DNA of 55,590 bases, taken from the NCBI GenBank assembly GCA_005518205.2, contig RFFC02000038.1, forward strand, positions 7,483-63,072, written 5' to 3'. The first letter of the stretch is position 1; each line of letters begins with the position of its first letter. Shown here one piece after another: positions 17,826 through 26,705 of this stretch. The DNA is from Hormoscilla sp. GUM202. GTDB taxonomy: Bacteria > Cyanobacteriota > Cyanobacteriia > Cyanobacteriales > Desertifilaceae. A program made the translations under genes and the position numbers. The notes beneath the pieces are model-generated. The model saw only the letters and a list, made by a program, of their open reading frames with translations, was not told where the DNA came from and searched no databases.

Positions 17826-18482
17826 ATGCGAATTGCCAGTCGTCCTCCCCAACCAGAAGCTCAGACGCGAACCCGCATCTTACAAGTGGCGCAGCGGTTG
17901 TTTGCCCATAAGGGATATGACGGGACCACCACCCGGGATTTGGCACAAGCATCTGGTGTGGCTGAAGGAACCATATTTAGGCATTTTGACAGTAAAAAAG
18001 CAATTTTAATTGAAATTGCTAGCGCTGGCTGGATTGAAATTCTGACGGATCTACTGACGGACTTGAGTGAGATGGCAAGCTATCGGGCTGTGGCTCAAAT
18101 GATGCGTCGGCGGATGGTGAATATGCAGAAAAATAACGATCTACTCAGGATCTGCTTTATGGAAGCCCAGTTTCACCCGGATTTGCGCGATCGCATCCAG
18201 TCGGAAGTGATCGTGAAAATGACGGATGTGACGGAAGCTTTCATCCAAACGGGAATCGATCGGGGGATCTACCGCCCCATGAACCCGAGAATTGTGGCTC
18301 AGGTATTTTTGGGCATGTTTACGATCGCTGGGTTCAGCCAAAATACCCTTGTGGAACCGAACTCTTCTCCCCAAGACATGAAGGAAATGGCGGAATCGCT
18401 TGCTGATATATTCCTAAATGGAGTTTTAGCTGATTCAGAAAAATTGAAAATTGAGAATGGAGCATCTAAAATTGAGAATTGA
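17826..18482 (+). CDS. TetR/AcrR-family transcriptional regulator
   Basis: The 218-residue protein has an N-terminal helix-turn-helix domain (about residues 15-62): RTRILQVAQRLFAHKGYDGT, TRDLAQASGVAEGTIFRHF, DSKKAIL. The rest is helical and would bind an unknown ligand and dimerise. No target gene is evident: the upstream neighbour is a relic, and tldD starts over 600 nt downstream. The C-terminal tail SEKLKIENGASKIEN comes from a low-complexity AAATTGAGAAT repeat of the intergenic type, so the natural stop may have been replaced. The tail is unlikely to disturb the DNA-binding domain. Confidence 0.9.
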   Translation: MRIASRPPQPEAQTRTRILQVAQRLFAHKGYDGTTTRDLAQASGVAEGTIFRHFDSKKAILIEIASAGWIEILTDLLTDLSEMASYRAVAQMMRRRMVNMQKNNDLLRICFMEAQFHPDLRDRIQSEVIVKMTDVTEAFIQTGIDRGIYRPMNPRIVAQVFLGMFTIAGFSQNTLVEPNSSPQDMKEMAESLADIFLNGVLADSEKLKIENGASKIEN

Positions 18483-19105
18483 GAGTCGCGATCGCACCGG
18501 GCTACCGGTCCTGCGCTGTCCGCAGATCGCCAAACATCAGCTATCAACATGTGGGTTCAAGGGCTAGACTCATGGGGTAGTGCGGATATCCTCTGTTAAT
18601 CTTCCGGGAGTAGTGCCCGCACCCGATCGATAAACCATTGACGATCGACTATTATCAGTATACTTCTAATTCTTGCCACCTCTCTTATGAGAATCTTACG
18701 GAAAGGACGAACTCCAATGGAAACGTTTTCCACCATCAGGAATGTTTTTATACAAAAATATCCTGATAGAATAAGTAGGAAATTAATTGCGATCGCCCCC
18801 AGATGTCCTCTTCCCCAATGTATCACAGGCAGACTTGTTAACCGCCCAAACTTGGAGATCGAGGCGTTAGGGTCAGAGGAAGAAGGTAGGAGATGTTGTA
18901 TGATAGAAGGTGCTCGCCTGCAACTCGCATTCGGGCAAGCTGTCGGGTTTCGATATCTTCTGGGAGCGCTACCCGCACGTTCCCACGGCGGAGCCTGGGA
19001 ACGAGGGAGAAGATATCGAGGCAAGTCAGATGTGACAGAAATTGGTTAAAATAAATAAAGTGAGGGAAATTAAGTATAATCGGAGAATACAATAACAGAA
19101 ATCGT
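18483..19105. other. Gene-free spacer upstream of tldD
   Basis: No coding gene is supported on either strand. GC-rich ACCGGGCTACCGGTCCTGCG (18497) recurs at about 17555. CACGTTCCCACGGCGGAGCC plus TGGGAACGAGGGAGAAG (18977-19014) is a hairpin repeated at 26487-26521. Confidence 0.6.
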
Positions 19106-20581
19106 ATGAATCTAGTAATTACAGCACCTCAATCCCAAGAACTGTCGGCCCGTGAGTACAGTTCGACCAAAAATCGCTTCGACGCTTCGTGGGAGGCAAT
19201 GATTTCCACCCTGCTGGGATGGGGACGGGCCGCAGGGGCGGATTTGATCGAATTCTTCCTAGAACGGGTAAACTATATTAGCTGTCTGGCAGAAGACGAC
19301 GCGATCACCAGTATCTCCCCCCGCCTCTCAACTGGCGCTGGGGTGAGAGTATTTCGTGGCAAAGCGGACTGCTATGTCAGCACCAACGACTTGACATTTT
19401 GGGGACTGAAAACTGCTCTGGAAAAAGGACTCTCGATCCTGGGACTGCAATTGCCTCTTGCCAATTCCTACATCCCGGAAGTCACCCTGGAACCGCTCAG
19501 AGACTATGCTACCAGCAAAGGTAAGGAAGTATGGCTGTCTGAATGTAGCTCGATGCGGGAAATGTCAGAGGTGCTGCTGGACGCTAATGCTAAACTGGCA
19601 CTCAAAGCTAGTCACGTACAGTCGAGGCGATCGATCTATTTCCGAGATTGGCAAGAAGTCCTAGTTGCTGCCAGTGATGGCACCTTCGCCCGGGACATCC
19701 GCCTGACTCAATCTGTGGGTTACAATCTGTTGTGCGCTGATGGTACCCATCGGTCCGCCATCAACAAACGGGATGGCAGCACCAGTCAAGCAGATTTCTT
19801 GAAAACCTGGGACTATGAAACTACCGCCTCGGAAGTGGCGGAAGCGGCAGGAAAAATGCTCTATGCTGATTACGTTGAGTCGGGAACTTATCCCATTATC
19901 ATGGCGAATAAGTTTGGCGGGGTAATCTTCCACGAAGCCTGCGGACACCTGCTGGAAACTACTCAGATCGAAAAGAAAACTACTCCCTTCATCGATAAAA
20001 AAGGCGAAAAAATTGCTCGCGAAAATCTGACGGCCTGGGATGAGGGCCGATCGGGCAATGCTTTTGGCACGATCGACATGGATGATGAAGGGATGCCCGC
20101 TCAAAAAACCCTATTGATTGAAAATGGCATCCTGAAAAACTTCATTGCTGACAGGGCAGGTTCCATGCGCACTGGACATCCCCGAACCGGGAGTGGACGG
20201 CGGCAAAGCTATACCTTTGCGGCAGCTTCGCGGATGCGGAATACTTACATCGCCCCCGGAGACTACTCCATTGATGACCTATTTGCCTCGATCGACAAAG
20301 GCATTTATTGTAAAAAGATGGGCGGCGGCAGCGTTGGGGCTACAGGTGAGTTTAACTTTGCTGTAGATGAAGCCTACCTGATTGAAAATGGTAAAATCAC
20401 TAAGCCGCTAAAGGGTGCTACATTGATTGGTGAAGCTGGCGAAATCATGAACAAGATTTCTATGAGTTCCCAAGATTTGGGACTAGCATCTGGTTTCTGC
20501 GGCTCCGTTAGTGGTAGTATCTACGTGACAGTGGGACAGCCTCATCTAAAGGTGGATTCTATTACCGTTGGGGGACGTTAG
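19106..20581 (+). CDS. tldD: TldD metalloprotease subunit
   Basis: TldD is the catalytic subunit of the TldD/TldE (PmbA) zinc protease, which degrades unfolded peptides and, in enterobacteria, processes microcin B17. The zinc motif HEACGH is at residues 276-281 ([14 protein letters not shown]). Conserved GAGVRVFRG near 79 and [10 protein letters not shown] near 317 are present, and the C-terminal [13 protein letters not shown] near 412 with [13 protein letters not shown] near 472 are family hallmarks. At 491 residues it is slightly longer than the E. coli protein, with a short N-terminal extension. The partner pmbA starts 104 nt downstream on the same strand. Confidence 0.95.
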   Translation: MNLVITAPQSQELSAREYSSTKNRFDASWEAMISTLLGWGRAAGADLIEFFLERVNYISCLAEDDAITSISPRLSTGAGVRVFRGKADCYVSTNDLTFWGLKTALEKGLSILGLQLPLANSYIPEVTLEPLRDYATSKGKEVWLSECSSMREMSEVLLDANAKLALKASHVQSRRSIYFRDWQEVLVAASDGTFARDIRLTQSVGYNLLCADGTHRSAINKRDGSTSQADFLKTWDYETTASEVAEAAGKMLYADYVESGTYPIIMANKFGGVIFHEACGHLLETTQIEKKTTPFIDKKGEKIARENLTAWDEGRSGNAFGTIDMDDEGMPAQKTLLIENGILKNFIADRAGSMRTGHPRTGSGRRQSYTFAAASRMRNTYIAPGDYSIDDLFASIDKGIYCKKMGGGSVGATGEFNFAVDEAYLIENGKITKPLKGATLIGEAGEIMNKISMSSQDLGLASGFCGSVSGSIYVTVGQPHLKVDSITVGGR

Positions 20582-20601
20582 TGTCAGACCAAGAATGGTA
20601 G

Positions 20602-20640
20602 ATTTGGTAGGTTGGGTTTCCTTTCCAGACCCAACCTACG
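20602..20640. repeat. GTAGGTTGGGT hairpin between tldD and pmbA
   Basis: GTAGGTTGGGTTTCC pairs with AGACCCAACCTAC. A close relative is at 11716-11750. It is followed by four tandem AGCAATT words (20650-20675). The hairpin could attenuate readthrough into pmbA. Confidence 0.65.
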
Positions 20641-20685
20641 GATCTGGTCAGCAATTAGCAATTAGCAATTAGCAAAAAAAGGAGA

Positions 20686-22041
20686 ATGGTTGTGCCAAAC
20701 ATTAAGGAAGTTACAAGTTCGGCCAAAGAGAGTGCCGAGAAGCTAGGCATCAAGAAATACGATATATTTGGCTCTTCTGTGGATGAAACCAGCGTGCAAA
20801 TATATCAAGGCGAACCCAAACAGGTGAAAGCATCCCAGCGATCGGGCGTGACAGTCCGGGTCTGGAACGAGGATAACACAATGGGGGTGACTAGCACCAC
20901 AGATGTTGACCCCGAGGGTTTGGAATTGGCATTGAAAACCGCTTATGAGGCGAGTTTTTTCGGTGTTAAGGAACATGTTCCTGATTTTAGTCCCGAGGCG
21001 ACAGCAACTCTGGCAACTGCCGAACCGTTCCGGAAAAATCGCAAAAGCCCCCAAGCGCCTGCCGATCGGTTGCTTTCGGAATTGATAGGCGCGGAAAAAG
21101 AATTATTGGGAGCATCGGAGGCGATCGCCAGCGTGCCTTACAATGGATTAGCTCAAGAAGATATTGACCGATTTTATCTGAACAGCGACGGTGCAGCCAG
21201 GGCTGAAGGTAACTCCTACAGCTCTATTTTCCTTTACAGCAAAACCGAACAGCCCGGGAAAAAGCCTCGCGGTGCTGGTGCTTTCAGAATTAGCCATTCC
21301 CTGGATGATTTAGATGTCAAGGGTTGTCTGCAAGAGGCGGCAGAAAAAACTATCAGTCACTTGAACTATGAAAAGGTCAAGTCGGGTAAATATCTGGTAG
21401 TTTTCTCAGCCGAGGCATTCATTAGTTTGCTGAATGCTTTTTCCAATATCTTCAATGCTCAGAACATTCTTGACAAGCAAAGTCTCTCGACTCCTGAGTC
21501 TTTGGGAACTCAAATTGCTTCTCCCTTGCTTTCTGTCTGCGACGACGCCCTGCATCCAGACAACGTGGCCGCGATCGCCTTTGATGGAGAAGGAACGCCA
21601 ACCCGTCGAGTCCCCATAATTACCGAAGGCATTTTGACTAGCTTCCTGCACAGTGCTGGGACTGCAAAACGACTCAATGCTCAACCTACCGGTCATGCCG
21701 GTATTGGCGCTAAAGTCAGGGTCAGCCCGAATTTTTATCATGTCTTTCCAGGAGTTCCCGCCGAGCAAGAATACAATCTTGCTGAGGCTAAAAATGTAAT
21801 TTTCATCGATGAACTTCAGGCTCTCCATGCAGGAGTACAACCTTTACAAGGATCCTTTTCCTTGCCCTTTGATGGTTGGCTTATGGATGGCAAAAAGATA
21901 AGTGTTGATTCCGCTACCGTTGCTGGAGACTTTTTGCAGCTCTTGAAATCGATCGTTTTTGTCGAAAAGGAACCGCAAGTTACTCCCAATGGAGTCTCTC
22001 CCAGAATCTGGGTTGAGGGCTTGTCAATTACTGGAGAGTAA
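20686..22041 (+). CDS. pmbA: PmbA/TldE, partner subunit of the TldD protease
   Basis: The 451-residue protein is homologous to TldD but lacks the HExxxH zinc motif, as expected for the non-catalytic TldE/PmbA subunit. Family regions visible are SQRSGVTVRVWNEDNTMGVT near 50-69, VFSAEAFISLLNAFSNIFNA near 244-263, AFDGEGTPTRRVPIITEGIL near 300-319 and NFYHVFPG near 350. It starts at ATG 20686 with AGGAG only 2-3 nt ahead; GTG at 20692 would have better spacing. Adjacency to tldD, in the same order, indicates a functional pair in the cytoplasm. Confidence 0.95.
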   Translation: MVVPNIKEVTSSAKESAEKLGIKKYDIFGSSVDETSVQIYQGEPKQVKASQRSGVTVRVWNEDNTMGVTSTTDVDPEGLELALKTAYEASFFGVKEHVPDFSPEATATLATAEPFRKNRKSPQAPADRLLSELIGAEKELLGASEAIASVPYNGLAQEDIDRFYLNSDGAARAEGNSYSSIFLYSKTEQPGKKPRGAGAFRISHSLDDLDVKGCLQEAAEKTISHLNYEKVKSGKYLVVFSAEAFISLLNAFSNIFNAQNILDKQSLSTPESLGTQIASPLLSVCDDALHPDNVAAIAFDGEGTPTRRVPIITEGILTSFLHSAGTAKRLNAQPTGHAGIGAKVRVSPNFYHVFPGVPAEQEYNLAEAKNVIFIDELQALHAGVQPLQGSFSLPFDGWLMDGKKISVDSATVAGDFLQLLKSIVFVEKEPQVTPNGVSPRIWVEGLSITGE

Positions 22042-22094
22042 TGGTAATTGTCAATTGAGAATGGAAAATTGAACAATGGACAATTTTCTCTTCT

Positions 22095-22265
22095 CCATAG
22101 TCGCTGCTGAATCACTTTTCTGGAACTTAAATTTTTGAGTTTAATCACCTCTTCAGGACTAGCGGGTTGATATCCAAATTACCCAGACAAGCGATTAGTA
22201 ATAGAGACGATCGCATCTAGTGTATTGGCCAGAGTACCATCAAAATCAAAAATAATTACAGTCAT
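22095..22265 (-). pseudogene. HAD-superfamily phosphatase, 5' fragment
   Basis: The frame starts at ATG 22265 with MTVIIFDFDGTLANTLDAIV, which has the HAD motif I DFDGT (nucleophile Asp7). After ITNRLSG a stop appears. A shifted frame continues FGYQPASPEEVIKLKNLSSR to QQRLW and then runs into low-complexity AATTGAGAAT sequence at about 22095. Most of the enzyme is missing. The ATG overlaps the queG stop as ATGA, so the two genes were translationally coupled before the decay. Confidence 0.8.
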
Positions 22266-23317
22266 TTATCTAACTCAGCAGACGCCTTATCTGCTTCCAG
22301 GTTAGCACGAGCATTCCGCCGCAGCATCTCTGGTTTAATCCGCCGCAGGGCCGAAGCCCGGAACCGCCGGTTCCACTCCGCATCGGAAATTTTTGCCAAT
22401 TCACTTAACTTGGGAGCCACATTCTCGGGATAGGGGTTAAACTCAGTAATGTCGGTTATGGAGGCAAATCGCTGATTCCAGGGACAGACATCTTGGCAAA
22501 TGTCGCAACCAGCAACCCAACCCTCTAGATCTCCCGCGATCTCCTCTGGTAAACTAGAGACCCGATTCTCGATCGTATGATAGGCAATACAGCGATTAGC
22601 GTCTACTACAAAGGGCTGGGCGATCGCCCCCGTAGGACAAGCGTCTATACAGCGAGTACAAGTGCCACAATGTTCAGTATGGGGCCCATCTGGGGTTAAA
22701 ACTATATTCGTCAACACTTCTCCCAAAAATACCCAAGACCCATACTCCCGCGTAATTACATTACCATTCTTGGCAATCCAGCCAATCCCCGCCGCCTGGG
22801 CCCATACCTTATCCTGAACAGGTCCCGTATCAGCATAGTAACGCACTTCCACTCCACAAGAGTGCGATTTTTCGGTCGTTTCCGGGAGCACCCACCCGGT
22901 TGTGTCGCATCCTGCGCACAACATAGGTGGGTGCTCCGGAAACGAAAGTCCGCGGGCCGATCGCAGCCAGTTTGCTAACAGTTTCAGCTTTTTGTCCATC
23001 ACCCGATGATAGTCCCGTCCCCAGCCATAGCGAGAGATTTTTCCGTACTGACTCCCTTCAGGACGCTGATGAGCAGTATAGTAATTGAGAGCCACCGTAA
23101 TAATAGACTGAACTGAAGGCATTACCTGACGGATATCTTGACGCTTAGGATTTGCCATCCATTCCATATTTGCCTGGTAGCCATTTCCTAGCCATACCTG
23201 TAAACGTTCAACTGATTTACTGACAATGTTAGCATCTACAGCCGCTATGCCCACCTTATGGAAGCCCAATTCTAGCGCTTTTTGCTTTACCTGAGAGCTG
23301 CTCAGAGAAACATCCAT
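22262..23317 (-). CDS. queG: Epoxyqueuosine reductase with an in-frame palindromic insert
   Basis: QueG performs the last step of queuosine synthesis on tRNA, reducing epoxyqueuosine with a cobalamin and two 4Fe-4S clusters. The 351-residue protein has YYADTGPVQDKVWAQAAGIG near 160-179 (active-site and corrinoid region). It also has the ferredoxin-like clusters CGTCTRCIDACPTGAI near 217-232 and CDICQDVCPWN near 273-283. Residues about 120-150, ARGLSFPEHPPMLCAGCDTT and GWVLPETTEK, are not part of the family; they are encoded by the 101-bp repeat at 22864-22964, which keeps the frame open. The insert lies before the conserved RYYADTGP motif, probably in a loop, so the enzyme may still work. The stop overlaps the HAD relic start. 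Confidence 0.93.
   Translation of the reverse strand: MDVSLSSSQVKQKALELGFHKVGIAAVDANIVSKSVERLQVWLGNGYQANMEWMANPKRQDIRQVMPSVQSIITVALNYYTAHQRPEGSQYGKISRYGWGRDYHRVMDKKLKLLANWLRSARGLSFPEHPPMLCAGCDTTGWVLPETTEKSHSCGVEVRYYADTGPVQDKVWAQAAGIGWIAKNGNVITREYGSWVFLGEVLTNIVLTPDGPHTEHCGTCTRCIDACPTGAIAQPFVVDANRCIAYHTIENRVSSLPEEIAGDLEGWVAGCDICQDVCPWNQRFASITDITEFNPYPENVAPKLSELAKISDAEWNRRFRASALRRIKPEMLRRNARANLEADKASAELDK
22864..22964 (-). repeat. 101-bp palindromic element, copy 1 (in frame in queG)
   Basis: Read in reverse complement it begins GCGATCGGCC and ends CCGAAAAATCGC. Arms CGTTTCCGGAGCACCCACC and GGTGGGTGCTCCCGGAAACG enclose a short centre with TTGTGCGCAGGATGCGACACA. Ninety-nine of 101 bases match the copy at 24709-24809, which lies in the opposite orientation. 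It adds about 34 residues to QueG without a stop. Confidence 0.92.
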
Positions 23318-23397
23318 TTTTTATTTCGTAGACTTGTCCCGCCTGTTAGAGACGCCTAATAGCGTCTCTGTTAGTATTAAAAATATATTTTACTGAA

Positions 23398-23823
23398 CTA
23401 CTTGGTGACCTCTGGTAAACTTGCTTCCAACTTCAGGCAGTTGCGACCATCTATCTGTAACCGGTACTCCACCCGATCCATCAGACGATTCACGATCAGC
23501 CAGCCATAGCCACCTTCTTGCTTTTGTTTTGGGTCCGGTGGCAGATAAGTAGCCAGGTTGTATCCTTGACCGTGGTCCCAAACTTCCAAAGCAATATCGC
23601 GGCTTTTTAGTTCTAAACGCATCTGCACTGGCAATTCCTGTTGTTCTTTGTGGGCGTGACGCACCACATTCGAGAATGCTTCTACTAAAGCCAAGCGTAC
23701 CCGATTCGATTGTCGAGGCCAATCGACCGATTCTCCTAGCTCAACTTCCAAACAACCTAGTAGCCAGGATTCTACAATATTCAAAAACCTTAAGTCGCTT
23801 GGGACATTAAGCTCAGTTCTCAT
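23398..23823 (-). CDS. RsbW-like anti-sigma / serine kinase (GHKL ATPase)
   Basis: The 141-residue protein is a single GHKL ATP-binding domain. It shows the N box LALVEAFSNVVRHAHKE near 44-60, the G1 region LEVWDHGQGYNL near 79-90, and the glycine lid GGYGWLIVNRLMDRVEY near 103-119. This is typical of RsbW/SpoIIAB-like kinases that phosphorylate an anti-anti-sigma partner or sequester a regulator. The start at 23823 lies 3 nt after the end of the upstream RsbU-like phosphatase gene, so they are one operon and translationally close. No STAS-domain partner is encoded in the window. Confidence 0.9.
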   Translation of the reverse strand: MRTELNVPSDLRFLNIVESWLLGCLEVELGESVDWPRQSNRVRLALVEAFSNVVRHAHKEQQELPVQMRLELKSRDIALEVWDHGQGYNLATYLPPDPKQKQEGGYGWLIVNRLMDRVEYRLQIDGRNCLKLEASLPEVTK

Positions 23824-23826
23824 TAA

Positions 23827-25614
23827 CTACAGAACCTCCAAAGAGAGTATAGTTTGGTCGTCTTCCTGAATAGTATTATCTGCCCGAATATCGTCTAATA
23901 AAGTTGTTAGGCTTAGAGGTCCATCCTGCTTAGTTAGCAGCCGCCACAGACCATCCTCGTTCAGCATCCTGCCATCATCAAGATGTTCGGGGTCTTTGGC
24001 TTCGGTGATCCCATCGCTGATCAGCAGCAAAACATCTCCTGGATGAAGTTGGACTTGCCCAGGTTTTCCTTTCCATACTGGCAGAATTCCCACTGGGATG
24101 CCCCGAGCCTTCAGTAGGTTAGGCTCAATGGTAACTTTACCTTTAGGAGACGCTAACTGTTCTATCACAGTTTTGTGGGACCAGACGATCGGGTAAACAT
24201 GCCCCGCACTGGTGTATACCAGATCGCCAGTTGAGGGCCTGTAACGAGCCAAAGCCATAGTAATGAAGCGGTTATTGCTAGCGAGGTCTTCGATCAGAGA
24301 ACTGTTGAGGTTCCCCATCACCACATCCGGTTCCAGGGAGTCTTCTTGAGAGAGTTCTCGTCGCAGAACCGAAATTGCGCTGGCCATAAACAGAGCAGCA
24401 GGCACCCCTTTGCCGGAGACATCGCCCACCGCCACCCAAAGATCGCCTTGGGGTTGTACGTAGACCTCAAAGAAATCGCCACCCACTTCTCTCGCAGGAT
24501 AACAGCAGGCTTGCACCTTGACACCTTCAATTTCGGGCCAACTCTGGCGCAACAGACCCATCTGGACCTTGCGAGCCACTTCTAGCTCCAAGCGTAACTG
24601 TTGGGCTAACTCCGTGGCCCGCTTGTATAGTTTAGCTTGTGAAAGGGCCAGAGCTGCTTGTCCCACCAGATTTTCTATCAGCTGGATGTCTTCCTTTTCC
24701 CAGGGACTGCGATCGGCCTGCGGACTTTCGTTTCCGGAGCACCCACCCATGTTGTGCGCAGGATGCGACACAACCGGGTGGGTGCTCCCGGAAACGACCG
24801 AAAAATCGCCGTATTGGCACAGACTGAGAATAGCGAGAACATCCTTCTGGTAGGTAAGGGGCACTATTAGTTGTTGATAGGGGTTTTTCTCATCCTGGGA
24901 GTCCCTGACTTTTGTCTGACCGGTTTCTAGGACTTCTTGCACCAGATCATTGCTCGATTTTACGCCCTGCGGGCGGGAGGTACTATTCTGGTTTTGGTTA
25001 GCCTCCTCGTCCGGTGCCTGATAGGAGAAATCTTCCTGGGTCAGGTTGTTTTCCTCTACTGGTCGCAATTGAGCATAGCTAGCATCAAAGTTCGAGCCGA
25101 TCGTCTCCACGATCGTTTGCAGCATACTACCATAGTCCAGGGATTCCCTGAGCGCACTCATCACCCCATTCATGAGGGACTCCCGCCGCAGCGAGCGTCC
25201 CAATTCGTTCGTTCTTTTCTTGATTACATTGTAGGTTTCAGCCGCCTGTTCCACCACCGCTTTCAGGTCCGTGGGGGTCCAAGGTTTGACTATATACTTA
25301 AAAACCTTACCAGCGTTAATCGCATCTACCAAGTCTTCCACATCAGTGTAGCCTGTTAGGAGAATCCGGATCGTATCGGGAAACTGTTCGACCGTCTTTT
25401 CCAAAAATTCGGTACCATTCATTTCCGGCATCCGCTGGTCGGAAATTATGATCGCCATTTCTCCTTGCTGTTCTAGAACCTCCAAAGCCTTGATGCCACT
25501 GTCTGCTATGTGGACTTGAAACTCTCTTCTAAACGTCCGGTACAGCAAATCCAGGTTGTCGTGCTCGTCGTCAACCACCATCAATTTGAGTTTGCGCCCA
25601 GATCCCTGACTCAT
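23827..25614 (-). CDS. Response-regulator / GAF / SpoIIE (RsbU-like) phosphatase
   Basis: This is a multidomain protein of about 595 residues. Residues 1-120 form a receiver with acceptor Asp59 in IIISDQRMPEMNG and KPWTPTDL at its end. About 165-335 is a GAF-like sensor. About 340-595 is a PP2C/SpoIIE phosphatase with AREVGGDFFEVY, GDVSGKGVPAALFMAS, LLLISDGITEA and QEDDQTILSLEVL supplying metal-binding Asp residues. ATG 25614 is preferred to the GTG at 25626. It probably dephosphorylates a STAS protein and so opposes the RsbW-like kinase encoded just downstream. Inside the GAF region, residues near 288-320 (VVSGSTHPVVSHPAHN and MGGCSGNESPQ) come from the 101-bp repeat at 24709-24809. Confidence 0.92.
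   Translation of the reverse strand: MSQGSGRKLKLMVVDDEHDNLDLLYRTFRREFQVHIADSGIKALEVLEQQGEMAIIISDQRMPEMNGTEFLEKTVEQFPDTIRILLTGYTDVEDLVDAINAGKVFKYIVKPWTPTDLKAVVEQAAETYNVIKKRTNELGRSLRRESLMNGVMSALRESLDYGSMLQTIVETIGSNFDASYAQLRPVEENNLTQEDFSYQAPDEEANQNQNSTSRPQGVKSSNDLVQEVLETGQTKVRDSQDEKNPYQQLIVPLTYQKDVLAILSLCQYGDFSVVSGSTHPVVSHPAHNMGGCSGNESPQADRSPWEKEDIQLIENLVGQAALALSQAKLYKRATELAQQLRLELEVARKVQMGLLRQSWPEIEGVKVQACCYPAREVGGDFFEVYVQPQGDLWVAVGDVSGKGVPAALFMASAISVLRRELSQEDSLEPDVVMGNLNSSLIEDLASNNRFITMALARYRPSTGDLVYTSAGHVYPIVWSHKTVIEQLASPKGKVTIEPNLLKARGIPVGILPVWKGKPGQVQLHPGDVLLLISDGITEAKDPEHLDDGRMLNEDGLWRLLTKQDGPLSLTTLLDDIRADNTIQEDDQTILSLEVL
24709..24809 (+). repeat. 101-bp palindromic element, copy 2 (in frame in the rsbU-like gene)
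   Basis: This copy differs from the reverse complement of 22864-22964 at two positions, about 24719 and 24749. It is read from the opposite strand of the element compared with queG, giving STHPVVSHPAHNMGGCSGNE rather than SFPEHPPMLCAGCDTTGWVL. Both readings are stop-free. Confidence 0.92.
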
Positions 25615-25626
25615 GCCGTACTCCAC

Positions 25627-26243
25627 TTAATATTAATTTAAAGCCAATGGCTTGAGTGTAAGTCTATTTATACTCTCATTTCCCCGCCGATCGCGCATAT
25701 CCATCGTGCGACCCTGGAGCGCTAGCCCAATTGATGTCTCCTGTCTGCAGTCCATGTCCCCTGGGACAAGAGCTCTGGCAGAGACATCTCTGCTGATATC
25801 AGTTTACGGGTTATATCTTAACTGAGCCATCTGGCGAAATTGGTTTGTCGCCTTCCCGATGGTGTGTGAGCCAGTCCTTGGCACTGCCTCTTGACTTTTG
25901 CCCCCAACCATTGCTTTTTCGCCACCTGTTACGCTGGTGAACAATTTCTATATTTGTTGGTAAATGAAGTTGAAGCATTTCTTCGGACTGAGTTTATTCT
26001 GAGCGTCCTACTAGGTAGGGTTTTTTGACCGTTCTCGCAGCGGAGGGGGCCCGGAGCGTGCGAACGGGCAGGTCCAGTCTACATGCTTTTGTCAGTTGCT
26101 CCGGACTGGCCATCGTCTGGGAGTTGTCAGGCCGTCTCGCAGTGTCTCCCGACGATGCCCCCTAGTCGCACTACCCAGGAGACACCTTCGATGTTTCCTG
26201 GTCTGGAGATGTCTCTGACAGGGCGAGGTGTCTCCTGGGAGCG
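25627..26243. other. Gene-free region with palindromic repeats
   Basis: No coding gene is supported. It holds the GATGTCTCC/GGGACAAGAG palindrome at 25733-25789, a TCGCAGCGGAGGGGGCCCGG block (26036-26055) repeated at 26644, and several CAGGAGACACC / GGTGTCTCC words (26175-26240). Confidence 0.65.
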
Positions 26244-26448
26244 CTAGAGCGTCGGTCCAGTAGAGGGGGTTGACAAAAAAATGAAACTGTGTATATGCCC
26301 GATCGCCAGTTCAGTAGAACAGATTTTGGATAAAATCATGATGTCCAGAGGGAGTGAAGGCCAGATATTTTTACGATAATATACGTAGTTTTCGTGCATG
26401 CACAGTAGTTGAAATTTGTCAAGTATTATTAATGGACCGACGCTCTAG
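26244..26448. mobile_element. 205-bp MITE of the TGGACCGACG family
   Basis: The ends CTAGAGCGTCGGTCCAGTA (left) and TAATGGACCGACGCTCTAG (right) are inverted copies differing at two positions. Subterminal TTGACAAAA and TTTGTCAAGTATTATTAA are also shared with the element at 11775-11926. No coding frame is present. Confidence 0.8.
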
Positions 26449-26560
26449 AAGCACTACCCAGGAGACCGCTCGCGTGTCTAGTCGCACGTTCCCAGGCAGA
26501 GCCGTGGGAACGAGAGAGAAGACATCGTATTCGCACTACCCAGGAAACATCGACTGGTCA
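26449..26560. other. Short spacer with a GTTCCCAGGC hairpin
   Basis: CACGTTCCCAGGCAGAGCCG and TGGGAACGAGAGAGAAG (26487-26521) form a hairpin closely related to that at 18977-19014. Confidence 0.5.
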
Positions 26561-26700
26561 GGGTGCATCTCATATTTGCGTCGCCGCCCGAACCCTAAAG
26601 GGTCCGGCTACACGAACAAAGCCCACGCTCCAGGCCCCTTCCTCGCAGCGGAGGGGGCCCGGAGCGTGCAGGGGCTAGATTACAAAAGTGAGATGCACCC
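26561..26700. mobile_element. 140-bp MITE with GGGTGCATCTCA ends and 8-bp target duplication
   Basis: The ends GGGTGCATCTCATATTTG and AAAAGTGAGATGCACCC are inverted. ACTGGTCA flanks both sides exactly (26553-26560 and 26701-26708). A relative lies at 41032-41176. The right-hand duplication contains the stop codon of the reverse-strand response-regulator gene, so the element sits directly behind that gene and leaves its end intact. Confidence 0.88.
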
Positions 26701-26705
26701 ACTGG

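Noticed and set aside
18596-19049. Opposing open frames of 120-142 codons upstream of tldD
   Set aside because: They have no ribosome-binding sites or family resemblance, and cross known palindromic repeats.
25870-26240. Possible small regulatory RNA region between the rsbU-like and narL-like genes
   Set aside because: The hairpins all belong to dispersed repeat families; there is no independent promoter or conserved structure to support an RNA gene.
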